Assembly: GCF_021545845.1 (NCBI RefSeq)
Contig: NZ_CP088923.1
Coordinates: forward strand, 496,001-560,000
DNA from: Rhodanobacter thiooxydans
GTDB taxonomy: Bacteria; Pseudomonadota; Gammaproteobacteria; Xanthomonadales; Rhodanobacteraceae
Length of the DNA: 64,000 bases
Reading direction: 5' to 3'
A program made the translations under genes and the position numbers. The notes below the pieces were generated by a model. The model did no database searches, had not been told where the DNA came from, and saw only the letters and a program-made list of their open reading frames with translations. This document shows, piece by piece, positions 20,324-28,765 of this stretch. The stretch's first letter is position 1; every line of letters begins with the position of its first letter.

Positions 20324-21313
20324 CTACGCGTAACGCCAGCCGTCGATCTCCACCAGCAGCTCGCGGCGGCAGATGTCGCCGTGCAGCAGCAGTGTCGGCA
20401 CGCCGGGCAGGCGGCGTTGCACGAACGTGCGCACACGTGCGGTGTCCGCGCCGTGGCGCACGTAGATCTTCAGCGGGGACTGGCCGTCGAAGCCCGTTGC
20501 CATGCCGGCGCTGGCCAGCAGTGCCTCGAGGTTGAGCAGGGTTTCCTCCAGCTGCGCGTCGAGGTCGTCCTGGTGCGCCGACGCGTGGCCGACCACCGCG
20601 GCGGTGCCGGAGATCGCCAGCACGTCCTGCGCCGGCAGCAGCATGGCGCGGGCGAAACTGGGTGGGGTGCGGCCGTACTGCCGCGGGTAGCGCCAGGCGC
20701 TGACCTGGCGCGGGTTTTCCACGCGCATGCCGGGCTGGTCGCTGGCCAGCAGGTAGACCTGCAGGCGGCGCCCGTCGCCGTGATGGCCGATCGCGGTGGC
20801 GGCGGGGAAGCCCTCGGCGAAGAAGTCACCCATGCCGGCGACGCGGCCGTCGCAGAAGTGCTTGTAGCGCTCGGCGTCGCCTTCGCCGTGGTTGATCGCG
20901 CCGAGGTAGTTCCACACGCGCAGCACATGTCGCGCCTCGCGCGTGGCGACGAAGCGGTGCAGCTGTTCGTAGGCCAGCCGCGCCGTGGCGGTCGGGCCGC
21001 CGTGTTCGCGTTCGTCCAGTTCGATCGCCGCGAACAGCCAGCCGCCGCCGGCGGACCAGCACAGCGCGCCGTCGCGGCCGTAGCTGACCGGTGCATCGAC
21101 CTGCCACAGCTCCAGCGGCGCAGGCGCATCGAAGCTTTCCAGCGCCACCTGCAGGCAGCGCGGGTCGGTACTGGCCGGGGTGCTGACGCCGAAGCCGAAC
21201 AAGGCCAGCGTACCGGGTTCGGCCAGCAGCGCGCTGGCCGCGCCGGCGCGGTAGCACACCTGCAGCGCGCGGCGCGGCAGCGGATCGATCTGGGGGTTTT
21301 CACAGCCCTGCAT
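20324..21313 (-). CDS. xanB2: XanB2-like chorismatase (3-/4-hydroxybenzoate-forming)
   Basis: A 329-residue protein related to XanB2 of Xanthomonas, which hydrolyses chorismate to 3- and 4-hydroxybenzoate for xanthomonadin and ubiquinone. The family shares the RidA/YjgF-like fold seen here in VRVWNYLGAINHGEGDAERY and in FPAATAIGHHGDGRRLQVYL. ATG 21313 is the likely start; a longer frame would run into the divergent promoter region. It is transcribed away from the ACP gene of the pigment cluster, with about 95 nt between starts. That spacing suggests a shared divergent promoter and supplies the aryl starter of the polyene. Regiospecificity (3- or 4-hydroxybenzoate) cannot be read from the sequence by eye. 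Confidence 0.85.
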   Translation of the reverse strand: MQGCENPQIDPLPRRALQVCYRAGAASALLAEPGTLALFGFGVSTPASTDPRCLQVALESFDAPAPLELWQVDAPVSYGRDGALCWSAGGGWLFAAIELDEREHGGPTATARLAYEQLHRFVATREARHVLRVWNYLGAINHGEGDAERYKHFCDGRVAGMGDFFAEGFPAATAIGHHGDGRRLQVYLLASDQPGMRVENPRQVSAWRYPRQYGRTPPSFARAMLLPAQDVLAISGTAAVVGHASAHQDDLDAQLEETLLNLEALLASAGMATGFDGQSPLKIYVRHGADTARVRTFVQRRLPGVPTLLLHGDICRRELLVEIDGWRYA

Positions 21314-21407
21314 ATGGCTTGCAACCAGGAACGACAGGGGCGCTATGTTACACTCCGCGCCCACTGCCACCGGGGGGAGGCAATGCATTCAGCGTACGGA
21401 ATCGAGC

Positions 21408-21677
21408 ATGGCGGAACAGACAGCGGCGCAGCACGAATTGGCTACCCTGGTCGTGGCATGCCTGAATCTCGACTCCGTCACCCCCGAACAGATCGACCCG
21501 GATGCACCGCTGTTCGGCGGCGAGCTGGGGCTGGATTCGATCGACGCGCTGGAAATCGCCCTGGCCGTGTCCAAGCGCTACGGCTTCCAGCTGCGCTCGG
21601 ACAACCCGGACAACCGGCAGATCTTCACCAGCCTGCGCACGCTGTCCGCGCACGTCGAGCAGCACCGCGCCGGTTGA
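21408..21677 (+). CDS. Acyl carrier protein of the aryl-polyene cluster
   Basis: An 89-residue carrier protein with the phosphopantetheine site Ser44 in GLDSIDALE. It resembles the ACPs of aryl-polyene and xanthomonadin clusters (XanC-type). ATG 21408 with GGAA upstream is favoured. It is the first gene of a plus-strand operon reaching to 27831, which supplies all the elongation and reduction steps except the ketosynthases. Confidence 0.88.
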   Translation: MAEQTAAQHELATLVVACLNLDSVTPEQIDPDAPLFGGELGLDSIDALEIALAVSKRYGFQLRSDNPDNRQIFTSLRTLSAHVEQHRAG

Positions 21678-21780
21678 CGCCGGCGGTTCGGCCCGGCCGC
21701 GTCCGCGACGCTTCCTTCAGGTGGCGTTCCATCGTCCGTGGCAGGCTCGACATTCCAGTGGAGCCAATGCGGAACCCGGC

Positions 21781-22500
21781 ATGACGTCCTCCTCACTTTC
21801 GTCCGATCACGCCATGCGGCGCTACGGCCTGCTGTTGCTGCCGGCCTATCCGCTGCTGGCGATCGCCGGTGCGGTGACCCAGCGGCAGGTCTTCGCGTTG
21901 CTGGCGCTGACCCTGCTGCTGACCGTGCTGCTGCTGCCGCAGCTGCTGGCACGCCGTGCCGCGTCGTGGCTGCTGTGGTCGGGCATGCTGACCGGTTTGC
22001 TGCTGGCCTGGCGGTACGGTTTCGCCGAGCTGTTGCTGGAGGCGGTGCCAGTGCTCATCAATGCGCTGCTGGCGTATTGGTTCGGCCGCACGCTGGGTAC
22101 CGCCGAGCCGTTGGTGCAGCGCTTCATCGTCGCCATCGAAGGCGCCGAGCGCCTGCAGCAGCCGGGAGTGGTCGCCTACGCGCGCCAGGTCACCGGGTTC
22201 TGGACAGCGCTGCTCGGCGCCCAGGCGCTGCTGCTGGCCGTGCTGCTGCTGTGCGCCGACCAGAGCGGGCTGCTGACACGCGCCGGCGTCGCCTCGCCGC
22301 TGCCGGTGCCCGAGCGCTGGGCCGCGACGTGGCTGCACCTGGGGGGTTACCTGCTGCTGGGCGCGGCGTTCCTGCTGGAATACATCTATCGCCGCTGGCG
22401 ACTGCGCCATCTGCCGCATCCCGGCCTGCACGACATGCTGCTGCAGCTGGCGTTGCACTGGCCCCGATTGCTGCGCAGCAAGCGCGCGGTGACGCGATGA
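21781..22500 (+). CDS. COG4648-type membrane protein of the polyene cluster
   Basis: A 239-residue integral membrane protein with about six hydrophobic segments (for example YGLLLLPAYPLLAIAGAV, FALLALTLLLTVLLLPQLL, WLHLGGYLLLGAAFLLEYIY). Proteins of this type occur in xanthomonadin and aryl-polyene loci, but their biochemical role is not established. The start is ATG 21781, with ATG 21814 (MRRYG) as an alternative. Its stop overlaps the start of the dehydratase gene (ATGA), showing coupling. Confidence 0.75.
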   Translation: MTSSSLSSDHAMRRYGLLLLPAYPLLAIAGAVTQRQVFALLALTLLLTVLLLPQLLARRAASWLLWSGMLTGLLLAWRYGFAELLLEAVPVLINALLAYWFGRTLGTAEPLVQRFIVAIEGAERLQQPGVVAYARQVTGFWTALLGAQALLLAVLLLCADQSGLLTRAGVASPLPVPERWAATWLHLGGYLLLGAAFLLEYIYRRWRLRHLPHPGLHDMLLQLALHWPRLLRSKRAVTR

Positions 22501-22796
22501 ACGCCGGCTTCGAGCAGGTGCTGCGCGTCGGTGCGGGGCATCCGGCGTTGCCCGGCCACTTCCCCGGCACGCCGCTGGTGCCGGGGGTGCTGCTGCTGGA
22601 GCAGGTGGCGCTGGCCCTGCGCGCCTGGCGTGGCCTGCGACTGGGCCGCGTGCTGGAGGCGAAGTTCGCGGCACCGCTGCTGGCGGAGGAAACCGCCACG
22701 CTGCGGCTGAGCGCCGCCGACGGATCGCGCATCCGTTTCGAGATCCGGCATGACGGCATGCTGCTGGCGCGCGGCCTGGTCGAGGGAGCGACGTGA
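22497..22796 (+). CDS. Small FabZ/ApeI-like 3-hydroxyacyl-ACP dehydratase
   Basis: A 99-residue hotdog-fold protein. The FabA/FabZ signature is HPALPGHFPGTPLVPGV, with the catalytic His in PGHFPG. It is short for FabZ (about 140-150 residues) but similar to the ApeI-type dehydratases of aryl-polyene systems. Both ends overlap its neighbours by 4 nt. It probably makes the conjugated double bonds together with the second dehydratase at 26640. Confidence 0.8.
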   Translation: MNAGFEQVLRVGAGHPALPGHFPGTPLVPGVLLLEQVALALRAWRGLRLGRVLEAKFAAPLLAEETATLRLSAADGSRIRFEIRHDGMLLARGLVEGAT

Positions 22797-23755
22797 GCAC
22801 ACATGGACACTGGCAAAGCCGGCCCGAAGGCGGCGGCCGTTTTGCGCTGTGGCTGATCCGCACGATTGCGCTGCACGGCGGGCGCCGCCTGGGGCGGTTC
22901 TGCCTGTACCCGATCACGCTGTACTTCTTCCTGCGCCGCGGGCCGGAACGACGCGCCTCCCGCCAGTACCTGCAGCGCGTGTTCGGCCGGCCGGCCACGG
23001 TGTGGCAGGTGCTCAGGCACATCCACTGCTTCGCCGCCACCACCCTGGACCGGATCTTCCTGCTGGCGCACGGCGAGCGACCGTTCCGGATCGAGACCGA
23101 AGGCCTGGAGCTGCTCGACGAACGGATCGCCCAGGGCCGCGGCGTGCTGCTGTTCGGCTCGCACCAGGGCAGCTTCGAGGCGTTGCGCGCGATCGGTGCG
23201 CGCCGGCCGCAGATGGCCTTGCGGGTGGTGCTGGACAAGCAGAAGACGCCGGCAATGACCGAGCTGCTCGAGGCGCTGGCGCCGGAGGTGGGCGCCTGCG
23301 TGATCGACGCGGCGCAGGACGGCACCTCCATCGCGCTGGCGATGGCCGAGGCCTGCCACGCCGGTGCGCTGGTGGCGATGCTGGCCGATCGCGGCCGCGG
23401 CCACGAGGTGCTGCGGCGTACCAACCTGCTCGGTTCCCCCGCGCCGTTTCCAATCAGCCCGTGGCTGCTGGCGCATACGCTGCAGGTGCCGGTGGTGCTT
23501 TGCTTCGGCCTGTACTTGGGCGGCAACCGCTACCGGCTGGTGTTCGAGCCGTTCTGCGAGCGGGTGGAGGTGCCGCGGCGGGATCGCGGTCCGGCACTGG
23601 ACGCCCTGATTGCCCGCTATGCGCAACGGCTGGAACACTACATCCATGTCGCTCCCTACAACTGGTTCAATTTCTATGATTTCTGGCAAGACGCGCCCGC
23701 TGCTGCTGAGCCTGCTGCTGATCCTGCTGCCGTGGGCGAGCACGTCGGCGTCTGA
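22793..23755 (+). CDS. LpxL/LpxM-type acyltransferase of the polyene cluster
   Basis: A 320-residue lysophospholipid-acyltransferase family protein. The catalytic motif is a variant H-x4-E in FGSHQGSFEA. In aryl-polyene and xanthomonadin loci this enzyme is thought to attach the polyene to a lipid or glycolipid carrier. The start is GTG 22793, overlapping the dehydratase stop. The C-terminal 26 codons overlap the start of the next gene, an unusually long overlap of 80 nt. Confidence 0.82.
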   Translation: MSTHGHWQSRPEGGGRFALWLIRTIALHGGRRLGRFCLYPITLYFFLRRGPERRASRQYLQRVFGRPATVWQVLRHIHCFAATTLDRIFLLAHGERPFRIETEGLELLDERIAQGRGVLLFGSHQGSFEALRAIGARRPQMALRVVLDKQKTPAMTELLEALAPEVGACVIDAAQDGTSIALAMAEACHAGALVAMLADRGRGHEVLRRTNLLGSPAPFPISPWLLAHTLQVPVVLCFGLYLGGNRYRLVFEPFCERVEVPRRDRGPALDALIARYAQRLEHYIHVAPYNWFNFYDFWQDAPAAAEPAADPAAVGEHVGV

Positions 23756-24335
23756 GCCGGCTCCGGCCGCCTCGGCGGCGGCGCTGGTTGCCGCGCTGGG
23801 CCAGCCGGCACCCGCGCATACCGCGTTCGCCGAGGCGCGCTTCCTGCAGGTGCTCGACCGGCCGCTGGTGGTCTCCGGCGAATTGTCGTGGCTGGGCGGC
23901 GACCGGTTGCGGCGGCGCGTCGAGCATCCGCAGCAGGAAACCGCCACCATCGCCGACGGCGAGGTGACCCAGCAGCGCGACGGCCGCAGTCCGCGGCACT
24001 TCTCGCTGAAACGCGCGCCGCAGCTGCAGGTGCTGCTGGACAGCTTCGTGGCGCTGCTCAGCGGCGACGCCGCGCGCCTGCAGCAGGCATTCGAGATCCG
24101 CCAGGGTGGCGACGCCGGCGGCGCGTGGACGCTGACCCTGGTGCCGCGCGAAGCCCGCGTGGCAAAAACCGTCGCCAGCATCCGCATCGACGGCTACGCG
24201 AACGCCTCGCGCTGCATGCATCTGCAGGAAGCCGATGGCGACCTCGCCGTCGACCTGCTCGGCCCGCTGGCCGCACGGATGCCGGCCGAGCCTACCCGCG
24301 AAGCGCTGCAGGCGCTGTGCCAGAGCGCGCCCTGA
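23676..24335 (+). CDS. LolA-like periplasmic lipid carrier of the polyene cluster
   Basis: A 219-residue exported protein with a signal peptide (RPLLLSLLLILLPWASTSA). The body has the LolA-like pattern of a half beta-barrel: FAEARFLQVLDRPLVVSGEL, then FSLKRAPQLQVLLDSFVALL. Such proteins accompany MMPL exporters in aryl-polyene clusters and probably ferry the lipidated polyene to the outer membrane. ATG 23676 lies inside the end of the acyltransferase gene; this start is needed to keep the signal peptide. Confidence 0.78.
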   Translation: MISGKTRPLLLSLLLILLPWASTSASEPAPAASAAALVAALGQPAPAHTAFAEARFLQVLDRPLVVSGELSWLGGDRLRRRVEHPQQETATIADGEVTQQRDGRSPRHFSLKRAPQLQVLLDSFVALLSGDAARLQQAFEIRQGGDAGGAWTLTLVPREARVAKTVASIRIDGYANASRCMHLQEADGDLAVDLLGPLAARMPAEPTREALQALCQSAP

Positions 24336-24337
24336 GC

Positions 24338-26656
24338 ATGCGCCGGGGCGCACGCGCGGCACTGCTGATCGGATGGTTGCTGGCCCTGGCCGGGCTCGGC
24401 TGGATGGTCAGCCAGCGGCTGCACGTCAGCACCGACCTGCGCAGCTTCATGCCTGCACCGACCACGCCGGACCAGCGCCTGCTGATGGAGCAGGTCGGCG
24501 AGGGACCGGGTTCGCGCCTGCTGCTGCTCTCCATCCGTGGCCAGTCCGATGCGAGGCTGGCGGCGCTGAGCCAGGGCCTTGCCGCCGCGCTGAAAAAGGA
24601 CGGGCGCTACAGCCAGGTGCTCAACGGCAGCTTCGACCTCGGTGCGCTGGACGAGCGGCTGCTGCCGTACCGCTACCTGCTGTCGCCCACGCTGGACACG
24701 CAGCGGCTCGACCAGGCCTATCTCGCCGACCAGCTGCAGCAGCGGCTGGACGACCTGTCTTCGCCCGCCGCCGGCTTATTGAAAGGCCTGCTGCCGCGCG
24801 ATCCCACGCTGGAGGTGCTGAAGCTGGCCGAGCGCTGGGCGCCGGCGAAATCGCCGGAGCTGCGCGAGGGCGTGTGGTTCTCGCCGCAGGGCGAGGCGCT
24901 GCTGCTGGTACAGACCGTCGCCGCCGGCTTCGACCCCGGCGCGCAACAGCAGGCGATCGACGGCATCCGCCGGGCGTTCGCCGCGTTGCCGGGCAGTGCC
25001 GGCGCAACGCTCGAGCTGAGCGGGCCAGGTTACTTCAGCGTGGTGGCCGCGGCGCAGACGCGGCACCAGGCGGACTGGATCGGGCGCATCTCCACCGTGG
25101 GCTTCATCGCGCTGCTGCTGCTGGCGTACCGCAGCGTCGGCTCGCTGCTGCTGTCGGCGCTGCCGATCGCCAGCGCCGCGCTGGCCGGTATCGCCGCGCT
25201 CACCGTGGCCTTCCCCGCGGTGCACGGCATCACCCTGGCGTTCGGCTTCACCCTGCTCGGCGTGGCGCAGGAGTACCCGATCCGCGTGCTCAGCCACCGC
25301 CGTGCGGGCGAGGATGCGCTGGCCAGCGTGCGCACGCTGTGGCCGCTGCTGCTCACCGCGATCGCCTCGGCCTGCATCGCCTACCTGGCGTTCTACGCCT
25401 CCGGCGTGAACGGGCTGAAGCAGCTGGCGCTGTTCACCATCGTCGGCCTGCTGGTGGCCGGCTTCAGCACGCGCTACCTGCTGCCGTACCTGCTGCCGCG
25501 GCGGGTGCGCGACGTGGCCGGGATGCGCTGGCTGATACAGGCGCGCACGTTCGTCGATCGCCTGCCGCGGTCGCGCTGGATTCCCGTGGTGGTCGCCGTG
25601 GCGATCGTGGCGATGCTGGCGCTGGCCCGCGGTTCGTTCTGGCAGGACAACCTCGCCGCGCTGACCCCGTTGCCGTCAGATCTGCTGCAGCACGACGCGC
25701 GCCTGCGCGAGGCGCTGGGCGCGCCCGACGTGCGCTACCTGCTGGTACTCGAGGCGCCCAGCGCGCAGGGCGTGCTGGAACTGTCGGAGCGGCTGCAGCC
25801 AAAGGCGGACGCGCTGCTGGCGCAGCACGCCGCCGACGCGCTGGAACTTCCCTCGCGCTACCTGCCCAGCGTGGCCGTGCAGCGTGCGCGGCAGGCGAAG
25901 CTGCCCGACCGCGCCACGCTGCAGCACGCGCTGGATGAGGCGTTGCAGGGACTGCCGTTCCGCGCCGACCTGTTCCGCCCGTTCGTCGACGATGTGCAGA
26001 CCGCGCGCGGCTTGCCGCCGCTGACACCCGAGCGCTATGCGCAGACGCCGCTGGGTCAGCGCCTCGCCGCGATGCTGGTCGAGCGCGACGGCCACTGGCT
26101 GGGCCTGGGCACGGTCAGCGGCGTGCACGACGTGGCCGCGCTGCAGGCGCTGGGCGCGGACAGCCACGGCGCGGTTCGCCTGCTCGACCTCAAGGCCGCC
26201 TCCGAATCGCTGGTGGTCGACTACCGTTCGCGCATCCTGCAGGCGCTCGCGGCCGCCGCGCTGCTGCTGGTGCTGACCATCGCGCTCGCGCTGCGCAGCC
26301 TGCGTCGCGCCTGGCACGTGCTGGCGCCGATGACCCTGGCCACCTTCCTGGTGCTGGCGGTGGAGCGCGCGACCGGCGTCGAGATCTCGCTGTTCCACCT
26401 GGTTGCGCTGATCCTCGCCGGCGGGCTGGGCCTGCACTACGCGCTGTTCTTCGAGCGCGACACCGGCGACGCTGCCGAGCAGCGACGCACGCTGCACGCC
26501 ACGATCGTCTGCGTGCTGTCCGCGCTGCTGGTGTTCGGCATGCTGGCGTGGGCGACGATTCCGGTGCTGCGCGCGATCGGGCTCACCGTGAGCCTGGGCG
26601 TGGCGTTCCACTTCGGCCTGTCGATCCTGATGGCGCCGCATGCTCGACAAGACTGA
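24338..26656 (+). CDS. MMPL/RND-type exporter of the polyene cluster
   Basis: A 772-residue inner-membrane protein with the RND half-repeat plan: one N-terminal span, a large periplasmic loop, a block of spans at about 260-400 (WIGRISTVGFIALLLLAYRS and LAFGFTLLGVAQEYPIRVLS), a second loop, and a last block at 640-770. It is homologous to COG4258 exporters that move polyene lipids. ATG 24338 follows the LolA-like stop by 2 nt. The end overlaps the next gene by 17 nt. Confidence 0.87.
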   Translation: MRRGARAALLIGWLLALAGLGWMVSQRLHVSTDLRSFMPAPTTPDQRLLMEQVGEGPGSRLLLLSIRGQSDARLAALSQGLAAALKKDGRYSQVLNGSFDLGALDERLLPYRYLLSPTLDTQRLDQAYLADQLQQRLDDLSSPAAGLLKGLLPRDPTLEVLKLAERWAPAKSPELREGVWFSPQGEALLLVQTVAAGFDPGAQQQAIDGIRRAFAALPGSAGATLELSGPGYFSVVAAAQTRHQADWIGRISTVGFIALLLLAYRSVGSLLLSALPIASAALAGIAALTVAFPAVHGITLAFGFTLLGVAQEYPIRVLSHRRAGEDALASVRTLWPLLLTAIASACIAYLAFYASGVNGLKQLALFTIVGLLVAGFSTRYLLPYLLPRRVRDVAGMRWLIQARTFVDRLPRSRWIPVVVAVAIVAMLALARGSFWQDNLAALTPLPSDLLQHDARLREALGAPDVRYLLVLEAPSAQGVLELSERLQPKADALLAQHAADALELPSRYLPSVAVQRARQAKLPDRATLQHALDEALQGLPFRADLFRPFVDDVQTARGLPPLTPERYAQTPLGQRLAAMLVERDGHWLGLGTVSGVHDVAALQALGADSHGAVRLLDLKAASESLVVDYRSRILQALAAAALLLVLTIALALRSLRRAWHVLAPMTLATFLVLAVERATGVEISLFHLVALILAGGLGLHYALFFERDTGDAAEQRRTLHATIVCVLSALLVFGMLAWATIPVLRAIGLTVSLGVAFHFGLSILMAPHARQD

Positions 26657-27074
26657 CTGGGCGCAGCTGATCCCGCACGCCGGCGCGATGTGCCTGCTCG
26701 ATGCGGTGCTCGCCTGGGACGAGCGCACGATTCACGCGAGCAGCGCCAGCCATGCGCGCGTGGACAACCCGCTGCGCGGCGCGCACGGCCTGCATGCGGT
26801 GCACCTGGCCGAATACGGCGCGCAGGCAGCGGCGGTGCACGGCGCGCTGCTGGCGCGTGCGCGCGGTGACGAGACGGTACGTCCCGGCCGGCTGGTCAGC
26901 CTGCGCGAGGTGCAGCTGCACGAGGAGTACGTCGACGGCCTCGACGGCGCGCTGGACGTCCATGCCGAATGCCTTTACGCCGACGACGGCGGCGCGCAGT
27001 ATGCGTTTCGCGTCGAGCATCGTGGCCGGCTGCTGGCCAGCGGGCGCGCCGTGGTGATCCATCCCTCCCGCTGA
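26640..27074 (+). CDS. ApeP-like hotdog 3-hydroxyacyl-ACP dehydratase
   Basis: A 144-residue hotdog protein beginning WAQLIPHAGAMCLLDAVLAW, where the P-H-x-G-x-M-x-L-L-D pattern is typical of ApeP dehydratases, followed by LRGAHGLHAVHLAEYGAQAA. It is the second dehydratase of the cluster, and ApeI/ApeP pairs act together on the growing polyene. ATG 26640 overlaps the exporter gene. Confidence 0.82.
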   Translation: MLDKTDWAQLIPHAGAMCLLDAVLAWDERTIHASSASHARVDNPLRGAHGLHAVHLAEYGAQAAAVHGALLARARGDETVRPGRLVSLREVQLHEEYVDGLDGALDVHAECLYADDGGAQYAFRVEHRGRLLASGRAVVIHPSR

Positions 27075-27093
27075 ATCGCTTGCGAGCCACGCC

Positions 27094-27831
27094 ATGTCCG
27101 AAGCCCCTCCCGCCCGTCGCGCCCTGGTCACCGGCGGCAGTGGCGAGCTCGGCGGCGCGATCTGCCACGCGCTGGCCGCGGCCGGCTGGCACGTGGTCGT
27201 GCATGGCCACCACAGCCTGGCGCGCGCGGCGGAAACCGCCGCGGCGATCGTCGCGGCCGGCGGCAGCGCGCAGGCGGTCGCGTTCGACGTCACCGACGCG
27301 GAAGTGGTGCGCGCCGCGCTGGATGCGCTGCTGAGCGAGGAGACCATCCACGCGCTGGTCAACAACGCCGGCATCCACGACGACGCGCCGATGGCCGGCA
27401 TGAGCGACGCGCAGTGGCACCGGGTGATCGACGTCTCGCTGCACGGCTTCTTCCACGTCACCCAGCCGCTGCTGCTGCCGATGGCGCGCGCGCGTTTCGG
27501 CCGCATCGTCTCGATCGGCTCGGCGGCGGCGCAGCTGGGCAACCGCGGCCAGACCAACTACGCCGCGGCGAAGGCCGCGCTGGTCGGCGCCAGCAAGTCG
27601 CTCTCGCGCGAGATGGCCTCGCGCGGCATCACCGTCAACGTGGTCGCACCCGGCGTGATCGAGGGGCGCATGGCCGAGGCGACGTTTCCGCCCGAGCGCA
27701 TCCGCGAACTGGTGCCCGCGCAGCGCGCCGGCAAGCCGGGGGAAGTCGCCGCGCTGGTCGCCTTCCTGTGCTCCGACGCCGCCGCCTACATCAACGGCCA
27801 GGTGATCGGAGTGAACGGCGGCATGGGCTGA
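27094..27831 (+). CDS. FabG-like 3-ketoacyl-ACP reductase of the polyene cluster
   Basis: A 245-residue short-chain dehydrogenase/reductase. The NADPH site is TGGSGELG, NNAG follows, and the catalytic triad is the Ser in SIGSAAAQLG with Tyr and Lys in TNYAAAKAAL. The end (YINGQVIGVNGGMG) is FabG-like. It provides the ketoreduction step (ApeQ type). It is the last plus-strand gene of the cluster; a REP pair at 27871 separates it from the convergent glycosyltransferase. Confidence 0.88.
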   Translation: MSEAPPARRALVTGGSGELGGAICHALAAAGWHVVVHGHHSLARAAETAAAIVAAGGSAQAVAFDVTDAEVVRAALDALLSEETIHALVNNAGIHDDAPMAGMSDAQWHRVIDVSLHGFFHVTQPLLLPMARARFGRIVSIGSAAAQLGNRGQTNYAAAKAALVGASKSLSREMASRGITVNVVAPGVIEGRMAEATFPPERIRELVPAQRAGKPGEVAALVAFLCSDAAAYINGQVIGVNGGMG

Positions 27832-27870
27832 TGCTTCTTGCGCAAGGCCCCGTGCTTCGATGACCGTGCT

Positions 27871-27963
27871 GTAGGAGCCCGCTGGCGGGTGATGCTCTTG
27901 CCGTTACGAATCCCGAATCCCGAATCCCGGCCCCAAAAGCATCGCCCGCCAGCGGGCTCTTAC
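27871..27963. repeat. Inverted pair of GTAG-type REP sequences (REPIN-like)
   Basis: The arms begin GTAGGAGCCCGCTGGCGGGT (27871) and end ...CCGCCAGCGGGCTCTTAC (27963). The centre is three heptamers CGAATCC. The same architecture is found at 54227-54319. It lies between convergent genes. GTAG-starting REPs are known from Stenotrophomonas and relatives and are moved by RAYT transposases. Confidence 0.85.
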
Positions 27964-27979
27964 GGCGGAGTTGCGTCGA

Positions 27980-28765
27980 TCAACCGTCCAGCGCCACCGG
28001 TTTGGCCGGCGCCATGGCGGTGTCATCGACCACCAGCGGTGCGCCGCGCGAGCGGCGGTAGCTGGCGACGATGTGGCCGTAGTGGACCACCCGGCCGATG
28101 GTGTAGGTGGTGATGCGGGTGACGTCGCGCACCGGCTTGAGGTGGCTGGGGCGGAACGCGCCGTGGTAGCGCGAGGCGATCGGCACCGAGACAACGCCGA
28201 GCCGTTGCTCGCGCGAGGCGGCGATCAGGATCGCCGCCTCGAACACGAAGTTCTCCGCCGGCAGGTCGACCAGCGCCAGCGCCGCCTGCGGATACCAGCG
28301 CTGCCCGCTCTGGGTGTCGGCCACCGGCTGCGCGCAGGCCCACGAGATGCCCCAGTCGGCCACTGCGTTGGCGCGCCGGCGGCCCTTCGGCTGCTGTTCG
28401 CGGTCCAGCAGGCGCGCGCCGATCACGATGTGCTGCGGGTGGCGCTGCGCAGCAGCCACGATGCGTGGGATGTCGGCGGCCAGGTGCTGGCCGTCGCCGT
28501 CCATGGTCAGCACGGCGTCATAGCCCTGGCGCAGCGCCTCGCGGAAGCCCTGGCGCAGCGCCTCGCCCTTGCCGCGGCGCGTGGCGTGGCGCAGCAGGGT
28601 CACCGGCAGCGCGGCGACGATCTCCGGCGTGCGGTCGTCCGAGCCGTCGTCGACCACGATCACCGGCGCGCCCAGCGCCAGCACGGATTCGACCACCGCG
28701 CGGATCGCGGCTTCCTCGTTGAGGCAGGGAATCAGCACACACCAGCGTGCGGCGGCAGTGTTCAA
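27980..28765 (-). CDS. GT2-family glycosyltransferase of the polyene cluster
   Basis: A 261-residue cytoplasmic glycosyltransferase of family 2. CVLIPCLNEEAAIRAVVESV is the nucleotide-sugar-binding beginning, VVDDGSDDRT follows, and MDGDGQH carries the D-x-D metal motif. It resembles dolichol-phosphate-sugar-type GT2 enzymes found in xanthomonadin loci (XanK-like). The start is most likely TTG 28765, overlapping the stop of the upstream gene. This would be the third gene of a minus-strand operon with the KS pair. Confidence 0.82.
   Translation of the reverse strand: MNTAAARWCVLIPCLNEEAAIRAVVESVLALGAPVIVVDDGSDDRTPEIVAALPVTLLRHATRRGKGEALRQGFREALRQGYDAVLTMDGDGQHLAADIPRIVAAAQRHPQHIVIGARLLDREQQPKGRRRANAVADWGISWACAQPVADTQSGQRWYPQAALALVDLPAENFVFEAAILIAASREQRLGVVSVPIASRYHGAFRPSHLKPVRDVTRITTYTIGRVVHYGHIVASYRRSRGAPLVVDDTAMAPAKPVALDG

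Noticed and set aside
20381..21784. Long plus-strand frame opposite the chorismatase
   Set aside because: Shadow of the chorismatase gene; the true ACP gene uses a different frame starting at 21408.
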